The position numbers and the translations under genes are program-made. Shown piece by piece: positions 12,583 to 22,698 of a DNA stretch of 64,000 bases (positions are counted from its first letter, which is position 1; each line of letters opens with the position of its first letter). The stretch covers positions 1 to 64,000 of the forward strand of contig NW_027331276.1 of NCBI RefSeq assembly GCF_022965805.1, in the 5' to 3' direction. The stretch comes from Primulina eburnea (taxonomy: Eukaryota > Streptophyta > Magnoliopsida > Lamiales > Gesneriaceae). Below the pieces are notes generated by a model. It ran no database searches and had not been told where the DNA came from. It saw nothing but the letters and a program-made list of their open reading frames with translations.

Positions 12583-14646
12583 GTTTAGCCCATAAAGTAT
12601 TCCAAAAGTAACTCAAGAATTTAACATCGCGACCAGAAACAATAGTCCTAGGCATGCCATGCAACCTACCGACTTCTCTAAAGAACAAATCCGCAATGTT
12701 TGAAGCATCATCGGTTTTATGACAAGCTATAAAATGTGCCATCTTAGAGAATCTATCCACAACAACGAAAATAGAATCCATCCCCTTCTTAGTCCTAGGC
12801 ACCCCAAAATAAAGTCCATAGAAATGTCAATCCAAGTTCTTTTTAAGAATAGCACGCAAAAGTGTTCCCAAAGTGCTATTGACAACTTCAGTTTGTCCAT
12901 CCGTTTGAGGATGACAAGTAGTAGAAAACAACAATTTTGTGCCAAGTTTAGACCATAAAGTATTCCAAAAGTAACTCAAGAATTTAACATCGCGACCAGA
13001 AACAATAGTCCTAGGCATGCCATGCAACCTACCGACTTCTCTAAAGAACAAATCCGCAATGTTTGAAGCATCATCGGTTTTATGACAAGCTATAAAATGT
13101 GCCATCTTAGAGAATCTATCCACAACAACGAAAATAGAATCCCTCCCCTTCTTAGTCCTAGGCAACCCCAAAATAAAGTCCATAGAAATGTCAATCCAAG
13201 TTCTTTTTAAGAATAGCACGCAAAAGTGTTCCCAAAGTTCTATTGACAACTTCAGTTTGTCCATCCGTTTGAGGATGACAAGTAGTAGAAAACAACAATT
13301 TTGTGCCAAGTTTAGACCATAAAGTATTCCAAAAGTAACTCAAGAATTTAACATCGCGACCAGAAACAATAGTCCTAGGCATGCCATGCAACCTACCGAC
13401 TTCTCTAAAGAACTAAATCCGCAATGTTTGAAGCATCATCGGTTTTATGACAAGCTATAAAATGTGCCATCTTAGAGAATCTATCCACAACAACGAAAAT
13501 AGAATCCATCCCCTTCTTAGTCCTAGGCAACCCCAAAATAAAGTCCATAGAAATGTCAATCCAAGTTCTTTTTAAGAATAGCACGCAAAAGTGTTCCCAA
13601 AGTTCTATTGACAACTTCAGTTTGTCCATCCGTTTGAGGATGACAAGTAGTAGAAAACAACAATTTTGTGCCAAGTTTAGCCCATAAAGTATTCCAAAAG
13701 TAACTCAAGAATTTAACATCGCGACCAGAAACAATAGTCCTAGGCATGCCATGCAACCTACCGACTTCTCTAAAGAACAAATCCGCAATGTTTGAAGCAT
13801 CATCGGTTTTATGACAAGCTATAAAATGTGCCATCTTAGAGAATCTATCCACAACAACGAAAATAGAATCCATCCCCTTCTTAGTCCTAGGCACCCCAAA
13901 ATAAAGTCCATAGAAATGTCAATCCAAGTTCTTTTTAAGAATAGCACGCAAAAGTGTTCCCAAAGTGCTATTGACAACTTCAGTTTGTCCATCCGTTTGA
14001 GGATGACAAGTAGTAGAAAACAACAATTTTGTGCCAAGTTTAGACCATAAAGTATTCCAAAAGTAACTCAAGAATTTAACATCGCGACCAGAAACAATAG
14101 TCCTAGGCATGCCATGCAACCTACCGACTTCTCTAAAGAACAAATCCGCAATGTTTGAAGCATCATCGGTTTTATGACAAGCTATAAAATGTGCCATCTT
14201 AGAGAATCTATCCACAACAACGAAAATAGAATCCCTCCCCTTCTTAGTCCTAGGCAACCCCAAAATAAAGTCCATAGAAATGTCAATCCAAGTTCTTTTT
14301 AAGAATAGCACGCAAAAGTGTTCCCAAAGTTCTATTGACAACTTCAGTTTGTCCATCCGTTTGAGGATGACAAGTAGTAGAAAACAACAATTTTGTGCCA
14401 AGTTTAGCCCATAAAGTATTCCAAAAGTAACTCAAGAATTTAACATCGCGACCAGAAACAATAGTCCTAGGCATGCCATGCAACCTTCCGACTTCTCTAA
14501 AGAACTAATCCGCAATGTTTGAAGCATCATCGGTTTTATGACAAGCTATAAAATGTGCCATCTTAGAGAATCTATCCACAACAACGAAAATAGAATCCAT
14601 CCCCTTCTTAGTCCTAGGCAACCCCAAAATAAAGTCCATAGAAATG
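12464..14646 (-). repeat. Three-monomer higher-order repeat, two consecutive rounds
   Basis: Monomer variants repeat in the same order at a spacing of 1,091-1,092 bp. The variant with AATCCCTCCCC lies at about 13138 and 14229, and the variant with GGCACCCCAAAA at about 12799 and 13891. The 112-, 160- and 66-codon minus-strand frames starting the two rounds are nearly identical. The period equals three 364-bp monomers less the one-base deletion in the GGCACCCC type. Confidence 0.8.
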
Positions 14647-15193
14647 TCAATCCAAGTTCTTTTTAAGAATAGCACGCAAAAGTGTTCCCAAAGTTCTATT
14701 GACAACTTCAGTTTGTCCATCCGTTTGAGGATGACAAGTAGTAGAAAACAACAATTTTGTGCCAAGTTTAGCCCATAAAGTATTCCAAAAGTAACTCAAG
14801 AATTTAACATCGCGACCAGAAACAATAGTCCTAGGCATGCCATGCAACCTACCGACTTCTCTAAAGAACAAATCCGCAATGTTTGAAGCATCATCGGTTT
14901 TATGACAAGCTATAAAATGTGCCATCTTAGAGAATCTATCCACAACAACGAAAATAGAATCCATCCCCTTCTTAGTCCTAGGCAACCCCAAAATAAAGTC
15001 CATAGAAATGTCAATCCAAGTTCTTTTTAAGAATAGCACGCAAAAGTGTTCCCAAAGTGCTATTGACAACTTCAGTTTGTCCATCAGTTTGAGGATGAGA
15101 AGTAGTAGAAAACAACAATTTCGTGCCAAGTGTAGACCATAAAGTATTCCAAAAGTAACTCAAGAATTTAACATCGCGACCAGAATCAATAGT

Positions 15194-15364
15194 CCTAGGC
15201 ATGCCATGCAACCTAACGACTTCTCTAATGTACAAATCCGCAATGTTTGAAGCACAATCGGTTTTATGACAAGTAGTAGAAAACAACAATTTTGTGCCAA
15301 GTTTAGACCATAAAATATTCCAAAAGTAACTCAAGAATTTAACATCGCGACCAGAAACAATAGT
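15194..15364 (-). repeat. Truncated satellite monomer (171 bp), copy 5
   Basis: It has the same deletion junction and companion variants; the next monomer again carries GAATCAATCCCC. Confidence 0.85.
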
Positions 15365-17000
15365 CCTAGGCATGCCATGCAACCTTCCGACTTCTCTAAA
15401 GAACTAATCCGCAATGTTTGAAGCATCATCGGTTTTATGACAAGCTATAAAATGTGCCATCTTAGAAGAATCTATCCACAACAACAAAAATAGAATCAAT
15501 CCCCTTCTTAGTCCTAGGCAACCCCAAAATAAAGTCCATAGAAATGTCAATCCAAGTTCTTTTTAAGAATAGCACGCAAAAGTGTTCCCAAAGTTCTATT
15601 GACAACTTCAGTTTGTCCATCCGTTTGAGGATGACAAGTAGTAGAAAACAACAATTTTGTGCCAAGTTTAGCCCATAAAGTATTCCAAAAGTAACTCAAG
15701 AATTTAACATCGCGACCAGAAACAATAGTCCTAGGCATGCCATGCAACCTACCGACTTCTCTAAAGAACAAATCCGCAATGTTTGAAGCATCATCGGTTT
15801 TATGACAAGCTATAAAATGTGCCATCTTAGAGAATCTATCCACAACAACGAAAATAGAATCCATCCCCTTCTTAGTCCTAGGCACCCCAAAATAAAGTCC
15901 ATAGAAATGTCAATCCAAGTTCTTTTTAAGAATAGCACGCAAAAGTGTTCCCAAAGTTCTATTGACAACTTCAGTTTGTCCATCCGTTTGAGGATGACAA
16001 GTAGTAGAAAACAACAATTTTGTGCCAAGTTTAGACCATAAAGTATTCCAAAAGTAACTCAAGAATTTAACATCGCGACCAGAAACAATAGTCCTAGGCA
16101 TGCCATGCAACCTACCGACTTCTCTAAAGAACAAATCCGCAATGTTTGAAGCATCATCGGTTTTATGACAAGCTATAAAATGTGCCATCTTAGAGAATCT
16201 ATCCACAACAACGAAAATAGAATCCCTCCCCTTCTTAGTCCTAGGCAACCCCAAAATAAAGTCCATAGAAATGTCAATCCAAGTTCTTTTTAAGAATAGC
16301 ACGCAAAAGTGTTCCCAAAGTTCTATTGACAACTTCAGTTTGTCCATCCGTTTGAGGATGACAAGTAGTAGAAAACAACAATTTTGTGCCAAGTTTAGCC
16401 CATAAAGTATTCCAAAAGTAACTCAAGAATTTAACATCGCGACCAGAAACAATAGTCCTAGGCATGCCATGCAACCTACCGACTTCTCTAAAGAACTAAT
16501 CCGCAATGTTTGAAGCATCATCGGTTTTATGACAAGCTATAAAATGTGCCATCTTAGAGAATCTATCCACAACAACGAAAATAGAATCCATCCCCTTCTT
16601 AGTCCTAGGCAACCCCAAAATAAAGTCCATAGAAATGTCAATCCAAGTTCTTTTTAAGAATAGCACGCAAAAGTGTTCCCAAAGTTCTATTGACAACTTC
16701 AGTTTGTCCATCCGTTTGAGGATGACAAGTAGTAGAAAACAACAATTTTGTGCCAAGTTTAGCCCATAAAGTATTCCAAAAGTAACTCAAGAATTTAACA
16801 TCGCGACCAGAAACAATAGTCCTAGGCATGCCATGCAACCTACCGACTTCTCTAAAGAACAAATCCGCAATGTTTGAAGCATCATCGGTTTTATGACAAG
16901 CTATAAAATGTGCTATCTTAGAGAATCTATCCACAACAACGAAAATAGAATCCATCCCCTTCTTAGTCCTAGGCACCCCAAAATAAAGTCCATAGAAATG

Positions 17001-17565
17001 TCAATCCAAGTTCTTTTTAAGAATAGCACGCAAAAGTGTTCCCAAAGTGCTATTGACAACTTCAGTTTGTCCATCCGTTTGAGGATGACAAGTAGTAGAA
17101 AACAACAATTTTGTGCCAAGTTTAGACCATAAAGTATTCCAAAAGTAACTCAAGAATTTAACATCGCGACCAGAAACAATAGTCCTAGGCATGCCATGCA
17201 ACCTACCGACTTCTCTAAAGAACAAATCCGCAATGTTTGAAGCATCATCGATTTTATGACAAGCTATAAAATGTGCCATCTTAGAGAATCTATCCACAAC
17301 AACGAAAATAGAATCCCTCCCCTTCTTAGTCCTAGGCAACCTCAAAATAAAGTCCATAGAAATGTCAATCCAAGTTCTTTTTAAGAATAGCACGCAAAAG
17401 TGTTCCCAAAGTGCTATTGACAACTTCAGTTTGTCCATCCGTTTGAGGATGACAAGTAGTAGAAAACAACAATTTTGTGCCAAGTTTAGCCCATAAAGTC
17501 TTCCAAAAGAAACTCAAGAATTTAACATCGCGACCAGAAACAATAGTCCTAGGCATGCCATGCAA
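17001..17565 (-). repeat. Monomer pair sharing rare variants with the array start
   Basis: The two monomers here share rare changes ([16 protein letters not shown], and GGCAACCTC in place of GGCAACCCC) with 2322-2886, about 14.68 kb away. By eye the match runs from about 2245 to about 2970. Confidence 0.8.
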
Positions 17566-17788
17566 CCTTCCGACTTCTCTAAAGAACTAATCCGCAATGT
17601 TTGAAGCATCATCGGTTTTATGACAAGCTATAAAATGTGCCATCTTAGAGAATCTATCCACAACAACAAAAATAGAATCCCACCCCTTCTTAGTCCTAGG
17701 CAACCCCAAAATAAAGTCCATAGAAATGTCAATCCAAGTTCTTTTTAAGAATAGCACGCAAAAGTGTTCCCAAAGTTCTATTGACAAC

Positions 17789-17793
17789 TTCAG
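17789..17793. repeat. Target-site duplication TTCAG (left)
   Basis: Five bases of satellite sequence (TTCAG in AACTTCAGTTTGTCC) flank the inserted LTR element and are repeated at 25604-25608. Confidence 0.9.
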
Positions 17794-18046
17794 TGACGTG
17801 AATCTTGATACGAATAAATAGCAAACACGATTGTAATAAATCGCATTCTCTGTTCAATTACAGTATTAAGACCCGTGTTGTTTTCCCGATCTTTGAGACA
17901 AGTAGTTGTGTAATATTCACCTCTAAATCACGAACGATTTAGCAACAAATATTAACGATAGGAACAATCGCGCTCAAGAGAACCTCCAAAGAACCTGCCC
18001 TTGCTTATCAATCATTTGAACACCATGCCCGGCCACGTTCACATCA
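17794..18046 (-). repeat. 3' LTR of the array-inserted element
   Basis: It is 253 bp, TG...CA, and nearly identical to 25364-25603 except for a deletion of roughly 12 bases around GTAGTTGTGTAATATTC in the other copy. The last codons of the long ORF lie within it. Confidence 0.9.
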
Positions 18047-20403
18047 TACTCCCCTTCTTCAAAAAGATTTGTCCTCAAATCTTGCCCCACTGCACAAAAA
18101 CGAAGCAATTTAGTAATAAAATTAATCAAATTATCAACATGCTTACCTTTCAATTTAAGTTCGTAGGCGCTATGGTTAGCTCGCTCCATTAACACTGGAA
18201 ACTCCAACATCAGCGTTGTCTTCCCTATAAACTCGTCAGCTTTACCAAACATTAAATAACAAATGACACCAAATAACATCAACAAGATATTATTAAGTAT
18301 CACAAAAATCAGATTTCTCCCCTTCTTAGACCTAGTCAACACACAAATGATATCCATACACGTGTACGACCATAGCTCACTAGGAATAAGACATAGTTCA
18401 TGCACGATATAAGAATCTAGGCAAAATGTCAATCTCTTATATGCAATGCATGCCTCACAATCCCACTCAACATACCTCTTCATATGCAACCAACACATAT
18501 AATCATGCATTTTATCAAAGATAAAAACACCACTATATGCATCACTAGTACATAACTCATAAAATGAGCATAACATGAACAACTTAATCTCCTTAAAATT
18601 ATATTCATCATGGACAAAGAAATTCTTATATTCATTCATGCTCTTCCCAAAGTCTTCATCACACAAGTAGGAATCATGCAAATAGAACACACTAAATGTA
18701 CTATCCATGTTTTCATTCAACTCACCACATGAATTTAATCCTAATGCACATAGGTCATTGCCATGACAAAGTGTCAATTGGATAATCTTTGAACACTCAA
18801 AATCAATAACATTTGAATCTAATTCATGCAATGCATATTCATTCTCAATAGTATGACGCTTAGGTAACAAGACTAAACCACATTCACATCCTCTAAACAT
18901 CACATTTTCAACTTGTCCCCATAATTCTTGCAAACAAAACAACAATGAATTAAGGTAAGGAAGCAAATCATACCTCATGGTTGTTGCGTTGGCAACTAAC
19001 CTTACCTCACCTTGATTGCCTTCGAAGTCATATGGGTCATCCCATGGCTTTCCCACACCATCTATACTTGCTCTCTTCCACATCATGACACCAATAGAAT
19101 CCTGCAAAGAAAAATTAACAATGCTCGGGATTGAACTGGCTATATCATCACAATATGGATAAACCACTTTGTACAAAGGTACATGTAATGGTTTATGCAA
19201 TAATAAACAACTCTCATCCTCACTCTTTTCACTCCTTTGGGCCATCAAATTATTTTTCTTTTCTTTTTCTTTGGCCTCTTTTTCTCTCTCTTTTTTCTTT
19301 TCTATGGTCATCTCACTTTTTTGTTCACTCTTTCTTTCGACCATATATTGTTCTTTTTCTTTTTCTAAGGCCATCTCACTCTTTTGGACACTCTTTTTTT
19401 CGGCCATTTTTAATTCTTTTTCACTCTCACAATTAAATTGTAGTTGATCATCAGTAATTACAATTGAAATAGGTTGATCAAGAAAAGTACATGATGAATC
19501 ATAGCATGCGTGCAACAAATTATTACTACTTTCTTCTTTCTCTTCCATAGCACACACATTAGAACTCGCATGAGACACAATTGAAGTATCAACCTTCTCA
19601 ATTCTCTCAACCCCCACTTTAGATTTGACATCAATTGGCGGTTTTACTACAGTCATCTCCTCCTTTGGACATTGGGTGATATAATGCCCAAACTCTAAAC
19701 ACCAACAACATATAATATCACAAGTACTAGAATTTGAATTTTTAAATGTACCTTGATATTCATATTTGCTAGCTTCACGTCTTGACTCCTTCTTTGGCCT
19801 ACCGCAGTGGTTCTCTTCCAAACTCGCCCTCCAAGTGGATGCCCATGAATCCTCATACAAGCCATGCTCATCTCTCCTACCACCTCTCCTATTATTGTGA
19901 TTTGGAACAAATTGTTTCCTCATCACCCTTTTCATCTCATCCCACGTAACTATAGGGTCATCCCCACATCGTCTCCTACGTGTTACTAACTTATCCCACC
20001 AAGTACTAGCATAGTCGGTAAACTCACTGCAAGCTCGTCTTACCTTCATTGCTTCGGTATAATACTCCCGGCTCTCAAATACACACTCCATTCTCTCTTC
20101 CCACTCAAGGTACACCTTTGGATCGGCGTCCCCATTGAAAAATGGAATTGTCATCTTCGTGCCACTCAGTCTATACCCTTCCCGACTTCTATACCCCTCA
20201 TCCTCATCAAATCTCCTATAACGATCCATGTTCAACAACGTATCTCCTCCAACTCTACTACCTCGCCTATTCTCATCAATATGCACATCATACATCTCCT
20301 CTTCTTCACACCACCGATATTTTTTTCGTTGAGGCTTAAACTCCTTCTCCCACCTTCTATCCAACCCTCCTAACATCGTTTTAAATTGACGTCCGTCAAT
20401 CAT
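17974..20403 (-). CDS. Gag-like polyprotein with C-terminal integrase relic (809 aa)
   Basis: It begins at an ATG just after a strong splice acceptor. Residues about 83-170 form a retrotransposon gag domain (IPFFNGDADPKVYLEWEERM, then STWWDKLV, and FVPNH). A CCHC zinc knuckle follows at C232-C235-H240-C245. Residues 330-390 are a highly charged Lys/Glu coil with KSEM repeats. Residues about 678-712 (MDIICVLTRSKKGRNLIFVIL) resemble an eroded integrase core, and DLRTNLFEEGE near 775-785 is typical of gypsy pol C-termini. Protease, RT, RNase H and most of integrase are missing although the frame is open, which suggests a large in-frame deletion followed by drift. The ORF ends inside the 3' LTR. 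It would package RNA into virus-like particles; it cannot reverse transcribe or integrate alone. The gag call is firm and the integrase relic is a by-eye match. Confidence 0.75.
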   Translation of the reverse strand: MIDGRQFKTMLGGLDRRWEKEFKPQRKKYRWCEEEEMYDVHIDENRRGSRVGGDTLLNMDRYRRFDEDEGYRSREGYRLSGTKMTIPFFNGDADPKVYLEWEERMECVFESREYYTEAMKVRRACSEFTDYASTWWDKLVTRRRRCGDDPIVTWDEMKRVMRKQFVPNHNNRRGGRRDEHGLYEDSWASTWRASLEENHCGRPKKESRREASKYEYQGTFKNSNSSTCDIICCWCLEFGHYITQCPKEEMTVVKPPIDVKSKVGVERIEKVDTSIVSHASSNVCAMEEKEESSNNLLHACYDSSCTFLDQPISIVITDDQLQFNCESEKELKMAEKKSVQKSEMALEKEKEQYMVERKSEQKSEMTIEKKKEREKEAKEKEKKNNLMAQRSEKSEDESCLLLHKPLHVPLYKVVYPYCDDIASSIPSIVNFSLQDSIGVMMWKRASIDGVGKPWDDPYDFEGNQGEVRLVANATTMRYDLLPYLNSLLFCLQELWGQVENVMFRGCECGLVLLPKRHTIENEYALHELDSNVIDFECSKIIQLTLCHGNDLCALGLNSCGELNENMDSTFSVFYLHDSYLCDEDFGKSMNEYKNFFVHDEYNFKEIKLFMLCSFYELCTSDAYSGVFIFDKMHDYMCWLHMKRYVEWDCEACIAYKRLTFCLDSYIVHELCLIPSELWSYTCMDIICVLTRSKKGRNLIFVILNNILLMLFGVICYLMFGKADEFIGKTTLMLEFPVLMERANHSAYELKLKGKHVDNLINFITKLLRFCAVGQDLRTNLFEEGEYDVNVAGHGVQMIDKQGQVLWRFS
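18047..18062 (-). promoter_or_regulatory. Polypurine tract
   Basis: The minus strand reads TTGAAGAAGGGGAGTA directly before the 3' LTR, as expected for plus-strand DNA priming. Confidence 0.8.
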
Positions 20404-20408
20404 TATAC

Positions 20409-20429
20409 CTGCAAGAAAAAAGGTTAGTA
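20409..20429 (-). promoter_or_regulatory. Splice acceptor with branch point before gag
   Basis: The minus strand shows TACTAAC (20429-20423), a T-rich tract and TTGCAG (AG at 20410-20409), a few bases before the gag ATG. It fits a plant 3' splice site, so the leader probably contains an intron. The donor was not identified. Confidence 0.55.
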
Positions 20430-20817
20430 TAAAACAATAAAGAATAAAGTTTCCTCACCACAAATTCTCACTAGTCACTCCAATGAAAATTCACTCGCAC
20501 TCGTCTTTTTCCCTCACCACAAAACCTCACAATTCACTCCAATGAAAAATTCACTCCACTCAAATATTTTCACTCAAGTGAGAATTCTCAAGGGGCGCTT
20601 AAGTCTCGTGGCTTCCACGTATCAAACTTATGAGATCAATCCTGTGACGTCCGAAATTCGACTCACTTAGACCACACAAGAACAAGCAACTTTGAAAATT
20701 GACTAGAATGCAACTAAACGAAAAGGACAAACTTAACGTCGAAATATAAGCGCTAAAATTCCAACAAACACCCGATTCCAAAATTAATATTTTTTTTTTC
20801 TCTCTTTTTTTTTTTTC

Positions 20818-21130
20818 GGGTGAACAGTACCGTGAACAGTAATTCCGGTATGAATAGTGACTCCGGTAATGAATAGTAACTCCGGTAATGAATAGTACCC
20901 TGTCGGATGAATAGTTCCGTCGATGAACAGTAAAAACGGCAGATGAACAGTACCAGACGTGAACAGTACCCGATCGTGAACAGTAAATTTTGACGAAAAC
21001 AGTACCCTATCGTGAACAGTAAATTCCTCCGTCAAAAGTACTTCCGGCGATGAATAGTAACTTTCGGATGAATAGTGTCGGCGATGAATAGTGTCGACGA
21101 TGAACAGTATTTTCCGGCGATAAACAGTAA
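20818..21130. repeat. Dispersed TGAACAGTA/TGAATAGTA repeats
   Basis: About 18 copies of TGAA(C/T)AGTA-like 9-mers (TACTGTTCA on the element's sense strand) lie at spacings of roughly 10-20 bp, separated by CGG-containing spacers. Confidence 0.8.
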
Positions 21131-21157
21131 ATCGCGATTTTTTTTTTTTTTTTCAAC

Positions 21158-21162
21158 AAATC
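21158..21162. repeat. Target-site duplication AAATC (left)
   Basis: AAATC precedes the LTR TGTAGTAGCCC and recurs at 25262-25266 after ...CACTACA. Confidence 0.9.
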
Positions 21163-21247
21163 TGTAGTAGCCCGAATTCCAAATTGGGTAATTAACGGAT
21201 TAATGGTGATTAAGAAGGTTTAATGTGTAATTTTGACCGAGTCATGA

Positions 21248-21464
21248 TCGGACGGACCGAAGATGGTTCGGAAGCACCGAAGAGTTCGGAAGGTCCGAAG
21301 TGGGTTCGGTGGATCCGATCATGAGGTGTCAAGAGCAGCTGGACACGTGCATGTTCGGACGGTCCGAAGTGTATGATCGGAGGATCCGATCATGAGCTGT
21401 CAAGAGCCAATGGACACGTAGCGTTCGGACGTTCCGAAGTGTTGTTCGGAGGATCCGAACATGG
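21248..21464. promoter_or_regulatory. U3 cluster of TTCGGA...TCCGAA dyads
   Basis: At least seven short inverted repeats occur, most with 3-base spacers: TTCGGA/TCCGAA several times, ATGATCGGA/TCCGATCAT once and TGTTCGGA/TCCGAACA once. Between them is a repeated TGTCAAGAGC...GGACACGT module containing CACGTG (G-box). The cluster ends just upstream of the TATA box. Confidence 0.8.
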
Positions 21465-21465
21465 C

Positions 21466-21475
21466 CTATAAATAG
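21466..21475 (+). promoter_or_regulatory. TATA box of the 5' LTR
   Basis: CTATAAATAG lies directly downstream of the dyad cluster; transcription would start some 25-35 bases further on. Confidence 0.8.
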
Positions 21476-22603
21476 TGCTCGGATTTCTCATTTTTGACTT
21501 GCCAATTTCTTGAGTTTTCTCTCATTTTGGAGAGTTTGGAAGGTTTCTAGGGTTAGTTGTTGGTCGAGCGATAGCCAAGAGCTGCCAGGAGTAGTAGCGT
21601 AGCGGCGCCTGAGTTACGAGGCAATCGACATCAAAGGGCTGTCGACGGACGAAGGTAAACCCTAAACCTTTGGTAGTACTAGGGAGTACTGGTTTTGCTA
21701 GTCGAGCATGGTAGTATTGATTGAGTATGCTTTTGATGCGTAGGCTTGTGCTAGACCTGATTAGCGGTGTTGCGTAAGGCTAGGCTTGCTGTGATAGAGG
21801 TACGAAAGTACTATCCGAGATATCCTGGTTGAGTATACATTCATATATGTGTTGCATGAGTATTTGCTGCATTGTTATATGTCATATGATGCATGATATT
21901 ATGTCACGAGTTATGATGCATATTGCATATCATGTTGAGCCGTATCTCCTTCAAGATAGCCTTTACTGTTGAGCTGTATCTCTTTCGAGATAAGCTATAT
22001 CTTGGGGCCGCTCAGCCCTGTCTTGTGGACGCATGGACACCGAGAGTACACAGTGGCCGACGGGTCGGGAGGGCTTCGGTGGTCCGGGACATTTTTAGGT
22101 CCACGTCTGTCTTGTAGTGGATGCAGTGACCCAGAGGTGTACCGCGCGGCACTATCCACTTGGCGCCTCTAGACTGAGCATTGTTGAGATCCTTTTGTGA
22201 CTCCTGTTTCTTGACTACCCCGGTATCATGATCATAGCATGTGAATTTCATATAGGTCTGTATACTCATACTTTTGTACTGGGCGTTCTTATCGCTCACG
22301 TCCTCGGTTTTGTTTATTCTTGGACACCCCATTCCCACGGGGCAGGCCTCAGGTTGGACAGCTCAGGAGGAGCAGGAGGAGGACGTTGAGTAGCTGGTTG
22401 GTTTAGTTTATCGGTATTGTTTTGATTCGATATGGTTGTACTGGATATTTCATTTTGAGTTAGTCTAGACTTCGATTTCGATTGGGTTGTATAACTATTG
22501 TTGTTGACTATTTCCGCTGTTATCTCTGATTATTGTTAATTAGGTTAATTGCATGCTTAGTTCTTGCCTAGTAGGTGAATTCTGGAACGGGTCACTACAT
22601 TTA

Positions 22604-22615
22604 TGGTATCAGAGC
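22604..22615 (+). promoter_or_regulatory. Primer-binding site (tRNA-Met)
   Basis: TGGTATCAGAGC, four bases after the LTR end, is complementary to the 3' end of plant initiator tRNA-Met. Confidence 0.9.
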
Positions 22616-22698
22616 ATGCATACGATTTTGGGATATAGATTTCTGTTTTGGGATTTCCGTTGACCAATTTACTAGTTTCCCCATTCTATGTTGTAGCG

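Larger units (their letters stand above)
2131..17793 (-). repeat. Satellite array block 1: tandem 364-bp integrase-core monomers
   Basis: About 41 full monomers and five 171-bp truncated ones are arranged head to tail. The CCTAGGCATGCC landmark recurs every 363-365 bp (for example 11191 to 11555). On the minus strand each monomer encodes a Ty3/gypsy integrase core: [14 protein letters not shown], then [37 protein letters not shown] and [17 protein letters not shown]. The first Asp (in MDF) and the Glu (in QTE) are present, but the central catalytic Asp of the usual SDRD is Gly (SGRD). The 35-residue spacing to Glu is kept. The junction joins AILKKNL directly to WIDISMDF out of frame. Copies differ at a limited set of diagnostic sites that recur in order, giving higher-order repeats. 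The left end is cut by a copia LTR and the right end by an LTR element. Confidence 0.95.
20404..21162 (-). other. Leader region of the array-inserted element, with tandem motifs
   Basis: This is the untranslated leader upstream of gag. At about 20456-20570 a segment with CACTCCAATGAAAA and TTCACTC is imperfectly duplicated. No ORF of interest was seen. Its 5' part continues at 25262-25363 beyond the nested element. Confidence 0.6.
21163..22599 (+). repeat. 5' LTR of gag-only element copy 1
   Basis: TGTAGTAGCCCG...GGGTCACTACA, 1,437 bp. U3 carries a cluster of inverted repeats and a TATA box. An antisense frame of over 100 codons in it is also found in other LTR copies but has no recognisable product. 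Confidence 0.92.

Noticed and set aside
2131..17793. CRISPR array
   Set aside because: Period of 364 bp without unique spacers, integrase coding content and a plant retroelement context exclude it.
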